From: G963663495 sp963663495
GTDB lineage: Bacteria > Bacteroidota > Rhodothermia > Rhodothermales > Bin80
NCBI GenBank assembly: GCA_963663495.1
Contig: OY760427.1
Coordinates: 4,588,001 to 4,652,000, forward strand
Length of the DNA stretch: 64,000 bases
Reading direction: 5' to 3'
The translations under genes and the position numbers were made by a program. The notes under the pieces were generated by a model that was not told the DNA's origin, made no database searches, and worked only from the letters and a program-made list of their open reading frames with translations. Position 1 is the first letter of the stretch. Each line of letters opens with the position of its first letter. This document shows, piece after piece, positions 8,668-17,001 of the stretch.

Positions 8668-8787
8668 ATTATATACCCACCAACACCGCTAAAACGCCCG
8701 CTACCCTGAACTTCACCGCACGCTTACCAAGAATGCTCCCGATTCAAACGGAATCGGTGCATGCTGTCATGTCGAAGAACTATTTTG
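8668..8787. other. Right target duplication and residual IS66 end
   Basis: 8668-8675 is ATTATATA, the right-hand copy of the composite transposon's target duplication. CCGCACGCTTAC at 8716-8727 looks like an IS66 terminal repeat, in line with the IS66 tail at 4754-4966. The rest is the upstream region of the small gene that follows and is repeated imperfectly before its tandem paralogue. Confidence 0.45.
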
Positions 8788-9093
8788 TTGGGTTCCAATC
8801 CTGATACTTTGCCATCGCGCACGGCGCCCGAGGCTCCATCAGCATTAGCCGATGACCGTACCTTACTCTACGAGATCCTAATGGGCGCTGACCTTGACGG
8901 CCACGATGCTTACCTATTCACGCACCGGGTTGAAGAAATGGCTTCCGCTAACCTCATACACCGATTCGAAAGCAAGTTGGAAGCCCAAAATGCCAAGCTG
9001 GGTGGGCTGACAAGCAAATGCAACTTGATGCTGTGGTTTATCGGCATCTGCGTTTCCATCATAATTGCACTCAACATGATCGGCAAGCTTTAG
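8788..9093 (+). CDS. Small coiled-coil protein with C-terminal membrane anchor, paralogue 1
   Basis: About 101 residues from a TTG start. An upstream ATG at 8761 is also open, but the TTG is the only start position shared with the tandem paralogue. A soluble N-terminus (LADDRTLLYEILMGADLDGH) leads to a short coiled coil (FESKLEAQNAKLGG). A single C-terminal hydrophobic helix (LMLWFIGICVSIIIALNMIG) suggests a tail-anchored inner-membrane protein. I do not recognise the family. It has a tandem duplicate 228 bp downstream. Confidence 0.5.
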   Translation: MGSNPDTLPSRTAPEAPSALADDRTLLYEILMGADLDGHDAYLFTHRVEEMASANLIHRFESKLEAQNAKLGGLTSKCNLMLWFIGICVSIIIALNMIGKL

Positions 9094-9320
9094 GACAGCC
9101 ATGGCTTCTGATGTTGCCCCGAGGAACGCTTTGCTATCTAAAGCTGGCGCTTGGATAGCGAGTTGGAACGGCCGCAGTGCTAAGGAGAACGCGTACCCGA
9201 ATTCCTCACAGTCAAGAATTCCGTGCCCGCCTTCTTCGCGGTTTACCCACCGGTCCTGTTCAAGGACGCTCCCGATTCGAGCGGAACCGGTGCGCGCTGT
9301 CATGTCGTAGAACTGCCGAG

Positions 9321-9680
9321 TTGAGTTCCAACCCCGATACTATCCCATCGCGCACGGCGTCCGAGATACCATCAGCATTAGCCGATGACCGCACCTTACT
9401 TTACGATATCCTAACCCGCGCCGGCCTTGACGGCCACGATGCTTACCTGTTCACGCAACTGGTTGAAGAAATGGCTTCCGCTAACCTCATACACCGATTC
9501 GAAAGCAAGCTGGAAAGCATGTTGGAAGTCCAAAATGCCAAGCTGGAAATCCAAAACGCCAAGCTGGATGCGCAGAATGCCAAGCTGGATGCGCAATCCG
9601 GCAAATTCAATTTAATGCTTTGGTTTATTGGAATTGGCCTCTCCATGCTCCTCGCCCTGAACGTGATTGGCAATCTTTGA
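9321..9680 (+). CDS. Small coiled-coil protein with C-terminal membrane anchor, paralogue 2
   Basis: About 119 residues from the TTG equivalent to the start of paralogue 1; the open frame continues to an ATG at 9177 without matching the paralogue. The two proteins are nearly identical over LADDRTLLY and DAYLFT...EEMASANLIHRFESKLE. This copy has a longer coiled coil built of near-identical 7-residue units (NAKLEIQ, NAKLDAQ, NAKLDAQ), i.e. a 21-bp DNA repeat. It then has the same C-terminal membrane helix. The heptad copy number probably changes by slippage. Function unknown. Confidence 0.5.
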   Translation: MSSNPDTIPSRTASEIPSALADDRTLLYDILTRAGLDGHDAYLFTQLVEEMASANLIHRFESKLESMLEVQNAKLEIQNAKLDAQNAKLDAQSGKFNLMLWFIGIGLSMLLALNVIGNL

Positions 9681-9919
9681 TGCAGCACTCGATTCTGAGC
9701 AGATAACAAGAAATTCAGGGGAGTTATATGGCTGAATGCCACGCGTTTTCGCAGGAGTTACTTATTGTGCTTTGGTGGTGCAGACAGGATGGCTTTCGCC
9801 AGTTGTTCATAATCGGTTCCCGCTTTTCACGAAAAACTGCAATTATTTCAAATAACTCAACACGTGGGTACGCGTGGAATATAATTTTCATATATTAGGG
9901 AGTTATATATCACAGTGCC

Positions 9920-11170
9920 ATGCCCGAAACGGTTAGTGCATACCGCAATATCACATACAGGCTGTTGCCCGGAAGTCGAAGTAACGCCAAGCAACTTGCT
10001 GGATCAGCGGGTGCGTGTAGGTTTGTGTGGAATGCCATCCTCGCAGAGCAGAGCGAGGCCTACAAGAAAGCGAAAGAGGCTGGAGAGAAGCCGCCCTCGG
10101 TAAGCTTCTTCTCGCTGGGGAAGCGGTTCACGGCGCTGCGCCGTACGGTCGAGTGGCTACCTGAATACTCCTTTGGTGTCGTTAGATACACATTGAAATA
10201 TCAGGCGGATGCATGGAAGGCATTCTTCAAGGAAGGTAAGAGAAGACCGAGATTCCATTCCAGACGTGGTAGTACGCCTTCGTTCACGATCCCGGATAAC
10301 GTAAGGGTTCGGGATGGTAAGCTGTATATCCCGAAAGTGGGATATATGGCGCTCCGCAGGCGGGGAGGCAACCCGTACCCTGATGGTATACCCATCAAAG
10401 CCACTGTAAAGAAGAACGCCGGCAAAGGGTATGCTGTCATCTGCTACAAGATGGAGGCACCTGTAATAGAGGATACCGGCAGTGCTGTAGGCATTGACCG
10501 TAATTGCGGGCAGATCGCTATGGTCTCCACAGAGGGCGATACAAGCATTATCAGACAACCGGATACCAAGCGTCTTGATGCCAAGTTGAAGCGGCATCAG
10601 CGAAGACTGGCGAGACAGAAGAAAGGCTCCAACCGTCGTAACAGGCGGAAGCATAGAATCGCCCGCATACAGCGCAAGCGTGCTAACATCCTCAAGAATG
10701 CGAACCACCAGGTAAGTCGCAGTATTGCCAAATGCTCCTCAACGGTGATACTGGAGGACCTAAAGATCAAAGCGATGATACGTTCAGCTAAGGGGACGAT
10801 GGAGAGCTTTGGCACAAACGTCAGACAGAAGTCTAGCCTCAACCGTGGAATACTGCGAACAGGTTGGGGCCAGTTGGATCAGATGCTGGGCTATAAGTGC
10901 CGCAAGGTGATAAAGGTTACCGCTGCCTATACCAGTCAGCGGTGTTCTGTGTGTGGGCACACAGAAGCGAGTAACCGTAAGACGCAGAGCACATTCACGT
11001 GTATGTCCTGTGGACATGCGGATCATGCAGACCTGAATGCGGCTGCAAACATACTGGCCTCCGGGATTGGGGCTTCTGCACGGCGAGGGGCGTTCGGGTT
11101 ACCGACCCCTATGACCCGTGAAATTGATACTAGTGCCTCACTGTTTACAGTTGGTCACTCACGTATATAA
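9920..11170 (+). CDS. tnpB: TnpB RNA-guided nuclease (copy 2)
   Basis: 416 residues, almost identical to copy 1. It keeps D193 (GIDRN), E279 (VILEDL) and D371 (HADLNAA) and the complete zinc ribbon. The ATG lies 22 bp inside the inner end GGGAGTTATATATCAC. The stop lies 5 bp before the element's right end, leaving essentially no 3' non-coding space. With flanking duplications intact, this is the cleanest copy for testing guide-RNA production and activity. Confidence 0.92.
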   Translation: MPETVSAYRNITYRLLPGSRSNAKQLAGSAGACRFVWNAILAEQSEAYKKAKEAGEKPPSVSFFSLGKRFTALRRTVEWLPEYSFGVVRYTLKYQADAWKAFFKEGKRRPRFHSRRGSTPSFTIPDNVRVRDGKLYIPKVGYMALRRRGGNPYPDGIPIKATVKKNAGKGYAVICYKMEAPVIEDTGSAVGIDRNCGQIAMVSTEGDTSIIRQPDTKRLDAKLKRHQRRLARQKKGSNRRNRRKHRIARIQRKRANILKNANHQVSRSIAKCSSTVILEDLKIKAMIRSAKGTMESFGTNVRQKSSLNRGILRTGWGQLDQMLGYKCRKVIKVTAAYTSQRCSVCGHTEASNRKTQSTFTCMSCGHADHADLNAAANILASGIGASARRGAFGLPTPMTREIDTSASLFTVGHSRI

Positions 11171-11175
11171 TTCCC
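11040..11175 (+). ncRNA. Candidate omega (guide) RNA overlapping the 3' end of tnpB
   Basis: In known TnpB systems the guide RNA scaffold spans the end of tnpB and the right element end, with the guide read from flanking DNA. Here the last ~130 nt are strongly conserved at the nucleotide level in all copies. They can form hairpins: CGGGTTACCG with flanking GGGG/CCCC, and ACTGT-(2 nt)-ACAGT (GT in most copies, TT here). The guide would start immediately outside CCC at 11175. This is inferred from known systems and visible structure; no transcript is shown. Confidence 0.35.
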
Positions 11176-11183
11176 AAATTCAG

Positions 11184-11289
11184 CTTCCCAAGCACGAAGT
11201 GGAAAATTGTGCGTGTAACTGAAGCCGCCACCATGCCGCCGTATTGGCGCACAAGAATAAAGACTCACAGGAATCTGGAGTATTCCCAA
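11184..11289. other. Short non-coding interval
   Basis: No gene or clear element is seen. It joins directly to 9710 in the pre-insertion sequence if the tnpB unit and one AAATTCAG copy are removed. Confidence 0.4.
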
Positions 11290-13614
11290 CCTAAACCGAC
11301 CCGGTACCTGCCACGTAACGTATGATCGCAATCCAATCTGGGAGAACACTGATTTTCGTCTCCAATTTTCTCGTTCCCCCCCTCCTAAAGGGGCTATTTC
11401 GGCCTATATCTGGCCGTTTTGGACCGATTGGGCCCGAATTGCTCGAAAAAAGGCGATATCGTGCTATCACAGTGTAAGCGGAAACATCCCCCCAATACTC
11501 CGATAGCATCCTTCGTACCGATTCCACCCCCTGATCATGTTTATCCGAAACCGACCCTACAAACGTAAAGACGGTAAGAAATGCAACAGCTTTGCCCTCA
11601 TCGAATCCTATCGCAAAAACGGTACCTCCAAACACCGCACCCTGCTTAATCTTGGCCAGAACTTCAACATCCCCCGCAGTCAGTGGGGGGAGCTGATCCA
11701 TTGTGTAGCGGCCCGACTCAAAGGAGAATCCAATCTCCTTTGCTGCCAGAAGGATGAAACCATTCTCAAAGCGGTTGACGACATCGTTGCACAACTCCAA
11801 CGCAAAGGCTATGACATCCAGCGCACGGTCCATCAGCGATACCTCATTTTTCCGGAGCAAACGACCCATCCCGATTCCCGGACCATCGGCGGAGAACGGC
11901 TGATCCTTCAAACGTTGGAACAGCTCGGACTGGCTGCACTGCTACGTTCACTCACCTTCTCCGAGAAACAAGTCAAGCTCTGCTGTGCGCTGATCGTCGG
12001 ACGTATGCTCCACCCGGGCAGTGAACGAAAAACGCATCAATGGCTGTGTGAGACCTCCAGTGTTCTGCAGCTTCTGGATTTGGAACCCCCGAGTCTCAAC
12101 ACCCTCTATCGTTGCACCGATCTGATCCACGAGCACATGGATGAGATCCTGGATGGACTCTTTGGCATTACCAAAGCGGTATTGCAGTTTGAAGATACGG
12201 TCGTCTTTTATGATTTAACCAATACCTATTACGATGGCAAGGAGAAAGGGAAGTTGTTGTTGCCTAGGGCGCAGACGCGCAGTGATTGTCCGTTGGTTAC
12301 GCTGGCACTCACCATGGATGCTTCGGGGTTCCCACGCAATGTGCAGACCCTACCGGGCAATGCAGGGGAACCGGCAACGCTTAAAGAGGCGATCGGGAAA
12401 CTACGCGGCGCTAAGCCCACGGTGATCATGGACTCCGGCATTGCGACGGAGCAGAACCTGCAATACCTGAAAGAACAGGGACTGTACTGGATCACCGTGG
12501 AGCGTTCTATAACCCCTCCTGTCCCCGAAAATAAGCCGGATCAGCAGTTTGAGACCGCTGGTGGAGTTAAGATCAAAGCCTGGAAGGTCACCAAAGAGGA
12601 AAAGGACGTTGAAGATATTGCGGAACTGCGGGTGTTTGTGCACAGCGGGGCCAAGCAGGCGAAGGAGGATCAGATCCTTGAAACCCTATGCAAGAAGTTT
12701 GTAAAGGCGCTCACTACACTACATGAGGGACTCTCGAAACCCCGGAATTTGACGAATATTGATGAGGTCACGATAAAGGTTGGTAGTCTGAAGGAAAAGT
12801 ACAAGAAGGTCTCACACCTGTATGAGGTGGAGGTCAACAAAAAGGAGGGCACCAAGCATGCAGCATCCGTTACGGTGACCAAGCGTGCCTCGCATGTGCG
12901 TCGCACCCAGGTCAGCGGAGGGTATGTCCTTCGGACCAGTCATACCGGATGGTCGGTGGAAACGGTTGCACGAACCTACTGGCGACTTACAGAGATTGAG
13001 CGCACATTCAGAGTCATGAAATCGGACCTCGGTCTACGGCCCATCTATCACAGCACAGATGAACGCATTGAAGGGCATCTGTTCATCACGGTACTGGCTT
13101 ATCATGCTGCCCATCTGGTTCGCACCAGACTCAAGCAACACGGGATTCATGATAGTTGGGCAACGATCCGAGACAAGTTGAACAGGATTCGTCGGATTAC
13201 GACCCGGACGGTTAAGGACCGGTATCGGCACCTGATCACGGAAATGGATCAGGATCTGCCTCCGAGTGTGGTACAGTTCTTTGCGGTACTGGGATACGTG
13301 TATGATCCCGATGCGACGCGCACCGTGACTGAGCATGTGGAGAAAGGGAGTCCACCGGTGAGCCAGAAGCCTCCAGACTCATGACGAGTGGTCCCTTCAC
13401 AACGATTGCGACAACGCACTCCAGATGGAGCCACCATAGCTACGTCCGATGGAAACGATCCGGGATAAATCGTAGCAAGAAAGGCGGCAAACCACCCTAA
13501 ACCAACTTCAACCGATCCGGTAAATCTCACCATCCATTGCTCCTGAAAAAATGGTCCAAACATGGACACGGGAGAAATCCGAAATATAGTAGCACTACAA
13601 ATGATAACATTAGG
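11290..13614 (+). mobile_element. IS1634-family element, copy 2 (diverged ends)
   Basis: The left end CCTAAAC and right end ATTAGG align with the ends of copies 1 and 3 but carry several mismatches. No flanking duplication is visible. Internal sequence is alignable with copies 1 and 3 throughout but clearly more diverged, so this is an older insertion. Confidence 0.7.
11537..13384 (+). CDS. IS1634-family transposase (copy 2)
   Basis: 615 residues starting MFIRNRPYKRKDGKKCNSFA. It keeps FYDLTNTYY, VIMDSGIATEQNL and ERTFRVMKSDLGLRP, the blocks around the catalytic residues. It lacks much of the acidic repeat seen in copy 1 and has a short variant (LLLPRAQTRSDCP) where copies 1 and 3 read LLSHGRSKEKRSDCP. 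The frame is intact. The diverged terminal repeats may limit its own mobility, although the protein could act on other copies. Confidence 0.88.
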   Translation: MFIRNRPYKRKDGKKCNSFALIESYRKNGTSKHRTLLNLGQNFNIPRSQWGELIHCVAARLKGESNLLCCQKDETILKAVDDIVAQLQRKGYDIQRTVHQRYLIFPEQTTHPDSRTIGGERLILQTLEQLGLAALLRSLTFSEKQVKLCCALIVGRMLHPGSERKTHQWLCETSSVLQLLDLEPPSLNTLYRCTDLIHEHMDEILDGLFGITKAVLQFEDTVVFYDLTNTYYDGKEKGKLLLPRAQTRSDCPLVTLALTMDASGFPRNVQTLPGNAGEPATLKEAIGKLRGAKPTVIMDSGIATEQNLQYLKEQGLYWITVERSITPPVPENKPDQQFETAGGVKIKAWKVTKEEKDVEDIAELRVFVHSGAKQAKEDQILETLCKKFVKALTTLHEGLSKPRNLTNIDEVTIKVGSLKEKYKKVSHLYEVEVNKKEGTKHAASVTVTKRASHVRRTQVSGGYVLRTSHTGWSVETVARTYWRLTEIERTFRVMKSDLGLRPIYHSTDERIEGHLFITVLAYHAAHLVRTRLKQHGIHDSWATIRDKLNRIRRITTRTVKDRYRHLITEMDQDLPPSVVQFFAVLGYVYDPDATRTVTEHVEKGSPPVSQKPPDS

Positions 13615-14552
13615 TTCAGGATATTCTGGGGAGTTATATGGCTGAGTGCCACGCGTTTTCGCAGGAGTAACTTTTTGTGCTTTGGTGGTGCAGACAGGAT
13701 GGCTTTCGCCAGCTTTTCATAATCGGTTCCCGCTTTTTACGAAAAACTGCAATTATTTCAAATAACTCAACACGTGGGTACGCATGCTATATAATTTCCA
13801 TCCATTAGGGAGTTATATACCACAGTGCCATGCCCGAAACGGTTAGTGCATACCGCAATATCACATACAGGCTGTTGCCCGGAAGTCGGAGTAACGCCAA
13901 GCAACTTGCTGGATTAGCGGGTGCGTGTAGGTTTGTGTGGAATGCCATCCTCGCAGAGCAGAGCGAGGCGTACAAGAAAGCGAAAGAGGCTGGAGAGAAA
14001 CCGCCCTCGGTAAGCTTCTTCTCGCTGGGGAAGCGGTTCACGGCGCTGCACCGCACGGTCGAGTGGCTACCTGAATACTCCTTTGGTGTCGTTAGATACA
14101 CATTGAAATATCAGGCGGATGCATGGAAGGCATTCTTCAAGGAGGGTAAGAGAAGACCGAGATTCCATTCCAGACGTGGTAGTACGCCTTCGTTTCCGAT
14201 CCCGGATAACGTAAGGGCTCGGGATGGCAAGCTGTATATCCCGAAAGTGGGATATATGGCGCTCCGCAGGCGGGGAGGCAACCCGTACCCTGATGGTATA
14301 CCCGTGAAAGCCACTGTAAAGAAGAACGCCGGCAAAGGGTATGCTGTCATCTGCTACAAGATGGAGGCACCTGTAATAGAGGATACCGGCGGTGCTGTAG
14401 GCATTGACCGTAATTGCGGGCAGGTCGCTATGGTCTCCACAGAGGGCGATACAAGCATTATCAGACAACCGGATACCAAGCGTCTTGATGCCAAGTTGAA
14501 GCGGCATCAGCGAAGACTGGCGAGACAGAAGAAAGGCTCCAACCGTCGTAAC

Positions 14553-16438
14553 CCTCCCTTATTCATGAGGGAGTTAAGTGGCGGGGAATCGTCGTTTAAT
14601 ATTATGGTGTAATATGTTGACTATACACGGTTTGAATGGGATCCTGTGCGACGCTCAAACGTTCAGAAACCCCAATACCCATTCACCCTGTAACACACCC
14701 GATGCAAGATCCCAAATCCAACCTTCTGTTCGCTTGCCAGTTCAATAAATCCGTTAAAGTTGTACGCTCCAAGACCGATAATCTAACATCGGATGCCGGC
14801 GTCATTCCTATGCGCCTGCTCATGGTGATCAGCACCTTGGTATGCCGACTCGCTTCCGTGCTTAAGGACAATCGGTCCCAAGCTCGGATTACGCATAGCC
14901 TTGAGGAGTTAGTGCGGCAGTACCTGCTGCAACATGTGCAGGGGTGGGGCCGTCAGTCAGATGCGGACAAGCTTCGAAGGGACCCCGCCATGCGCGTGGC
15001 CACTTCTTCCAAAAGGGGTATGAGGGCATTACAGGACGATAGGTCCCTGGCATCCCAGCCAACCATGTCTCGCTTCGTGCACATGTTGGCCGGGAAAAAG
15101 AATTTCAAGAAGTTGCGCCTTTTTGTAGAGACATTCGCCATGGAGCACCTGCTGCAGCGTGGTGGCGGGAAGCGCCGCCCCGAGGTGGTCTTTGATGTGG
15201 ACGGTGTACCGGTAGATACGCATGGCAAGCAGCAGGGCAGCAAGTGGAACGGATATTACAAGCGCACCATCTTTCTGCCCCTTATCGCCATATGCGGTGA
15301 GTCGGGCGACATGTTGGGGGCGGAATTGCGAGGGGGCACGAAGAATGTGGTGAAGGACTGCTACGGTTTCATTCGACGCATTGGGCTGGCATTGCGTGAA
15401 CATGTGGCCGACAAGGTCATTGTCCGATTGGACGCAGGCTTCAACAGTGGAGAGTTATGTGATAAGCTGGAGAACGACCGTATCGGCTACGTGATGCGTC
15501 TGAAAGGGAACGATGTGATTGACGGGCTTGCGGCGCCTCATTTGGAGGGTGATCAGCCGTCGGACGAATGCTACCACGAACTGCGCTACCGTGCAAAGTG
15601 CTGGTCCGTAGAGCGTCGTGTGGTGCTCGTGGTTGTTCCGGTGCCGGGAGAGCTTTTTCCGCGGCATTTCTATCTGATCACCGATCTGGATGTAGAAGCC
15701 TATCCGGCAGAGCAGCTTGTGAATCTGTACCGGAAGAGAGGAAAGGCGGAAAAGCACTTCGGGGAGCTGAATGCGGCTTGCTCCATGGCGCTGTCGTCGG
15801 TTCTCCGTCCGAAGACACACTATAAGGGCCGGCCTGTAGTGCGGGTGCCTGATGAGTCGGAACAGGATGAGTCGGAACAGGATGGGTCGGAACAGGATGC
15901 CGAGATCCGAGCCGAGAACGAGGTCCTGCTACAGGTATACCTTCTAACTTATCAGCTCATGCATGTGGGGCGCTGCCTTATGCGGGAGCCTGACGAATCC
16001 CAGATAAGTCTGAGCACCTATCGCGAGCGTGTACTCAAGGTGGGGGCCCGCTTCGTACAACACGCGCGCAACATCGTTATCCACATTGCCGCCAGCGCAG
16101 ATGCTGCATGGGAGCAATTTTGGCGACGTTATTGTCAACTCACATGGATCATGCTTCCCATGAAGAGCTAGCTAAGTCATATTTGCGCCTGCGCTTCGAC
16201 ACCGCAGGCGCCCAACGCGGAAAGCGGAAAGAGAAGGTAGGCAGAGGTGTGTCTACCCGACAGACGTCTTCCCAAAATCTCGGTAATGTGACCGCTATCG
16301 AGTCGGGAAAAGGGCCTAAACTGGTGTTTTCAGCCCCTCTCATGGTCGTCCCTTCGCGTGAACAATGCACAATCGGTCCTGCAGGTACCGAAACAGCACT
16401 TTTAGACCCGAACAGGGTACATCATGAATATTGCAGGG
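14553..16438 (+). mobile_element. IS1380-family element (1886 bp) inside tnpB copy 3
   Basis: TAAC is duplicated on both sides (14549-14552 and 16439-16442), a 4-bp duplication as known for IS1380. The ends are imperfect inverted repeats: CCTCCCTTATTCATGAGG on the left and the complement of CCCTGCAATATTCATGATG on the right. Removing it plus one TAAC restores the tnpB frame at this point, which fixes the boundaries. Confidence 0.88.
14702..16171 (+). CDS. IS1380-family transposase
   Basis: 489 residues from the ATG giving MQDPKSNLLF; an upstream in-frame start at 14636 adds 22 residues without family character. The IS1380 DDE signature is visible: VVFDVDGVPVDTHGKQQG holds the first Asp, VIVRLDAGFNSGELCDKLE the second, and NLYRKRGKAEKHFGELN the Glu in its YRKRG context. 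An odd acidic repeat (DESEQDESEQDGSEQDAE) sits near residue 385, after the catalytic core; it is encoded by a 15-bp tandem repeat. The frame is intact. Confidence 0.88.
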   Translation: MQDPKSNLLFACQFNKSVKVVRSKTDNLTSDAGVIPMRLLMVISTLVCRLASVLKDNRSQARITHSLEELVRQYLLQHVQGWGRQSDADKLRRDPAMRVATSSKRGMRALQDDRSLASQPTMSRFVHMLAGKKNFKKLRLFVETFAMEHLLQRGGGKRRPEVVFDVDGVPVDTHGKQQGSKWNGYYKRTIFLPLIAICGESGDMLGAELRGGTKNVVKDCYGFIRRIGLALREHVADKVIVRLDAGFNSGELCDKLENDRIGYVMRLKGNDVIDGLAAPHLEGDQPSDECYHELRYRAKCWSVERRVVLVVVPVPGELFPRHFYLITDLDVEAYPAEQLVNLYRKRGKAEKHFGELNAACSMALSSVLRPKTHYKGRPVVRVPDESEQDESEQDGSEQDAEIRAENEVLLQVYLLTYQLMHVGRCLMREPDESQISLSTYRERVLKVGARFVQHARNIVIHIAASADAAWEQFWRRYCQLTWIMLPMKS

Positions 16439-17001
16439 TAACAGGCGGAAGCATAGAATCGCCCGCATACAGCGCAAGCGTGCTAACGTCCTCAAGAATG
16501 CGAACCACCAGGTAAGTCGCAGTATTGCCAATTACTCCTCAACGGTGATACTGGAGGACCTGAAAGATCAAAGCGATGATACGTTCAGCTAAGGAGACGA
16601 TGGAGAGCTTTGGCACAAACGTCAGACAAAAGTCTGGCCTCAACCGTGGAATACTGCGAACAGGTTGGGGCCAGCTGGATCAGATGCTGGGCTATAAGTG
16701 CCGCAAGGTGATAAAGGTTACCGCTGCCTATACCAGTCAGCGGTGTTCTGTGTGTGGGCACACAGAAGCGAGTACCCGTAAGACACGGAGCAAATTCAAG
16801 TGTATGTCCTGTGGACATGCGGATCATGCAGACCTGAATGCGGCTGCAAGCATACTGGCCTCCGGGATTGGGGCTGCTGCACGGCGAGGGGCGTTCGGGT
16901 TACCGACCCCTATGACCTGTGAAATTGATACTAGTGCCTCACTGTGTACAGTTGGTCACTCACGTATATAATTCCCTAAGCAAGTACCTCCATGCTTCCC
17001 G

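Larger units (their letters stand above)
9719..11175 (+). mobile_element. tnpB unit, copy 2 (MITE 9719-9889, 8-bp spacer, tnpB part 9898-11175), perfect 8-bp TSD
   Basis: AAATTCAG lies directly outside both ends (9711-9718 and 11176-11183). The left end GGGAGTTATATGGCTGAATG and the right end CACGTATATAATTCCC are IS1595-type. The duplication is outside the whole MITE+tnpB block, not around the MITE alone, so the 1457-bp block moved as one unit. It contains no transposase and must be mobilised in trans. Confidence 0.92.
13830..16971 (+). pseudogene. tnpB: tnpB copy 3, broken by IS1380 insertion and a frameshift
   Basis: The 5' part (13830-14552) runs to KKGSNRRN, where the IS1380 enters. The 3' part resumes at 16439 and reads KHRIARIQRKRAN. 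A 1-bp insertion just after VILEDL (around 16560) shifts the frame, after which SAKETMESFGTN...HADLNAAASI continues to the stop at 16971. The two independent lesions make it inactive, although its 3' end could still make a guide RNA for other copies. Confidence 0.9.
13629..16976 (+). mobile_element. tnpB unit, copy 3 (MITE 13629-13799), interrupted by an IS1380 element
   Basis: It has the same architecture as the other units: left end GGGAGTTATATGGCTGAGTG, an 8-bp spacer (ATCCATTA) at 13800-13807, tnpB, and right end CACGTATATAATTCCC. The flanking 8-mers differ (ATATTCTG versus TAAGCAAG), so no target duplication is visible. A later rearrangement or deletion at one side is likely. The internal IS1380 accounts for the extra length. 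Confidence 0.85.

Noticed and set aside
6885..8675. IS1595-a as an independent insertion with its own target duplication
   Set aside because: Left flank ATGCATTT does not match the right flank ATTATATA; the right flank pairs with 4959-4966 instead, giving the composite model.
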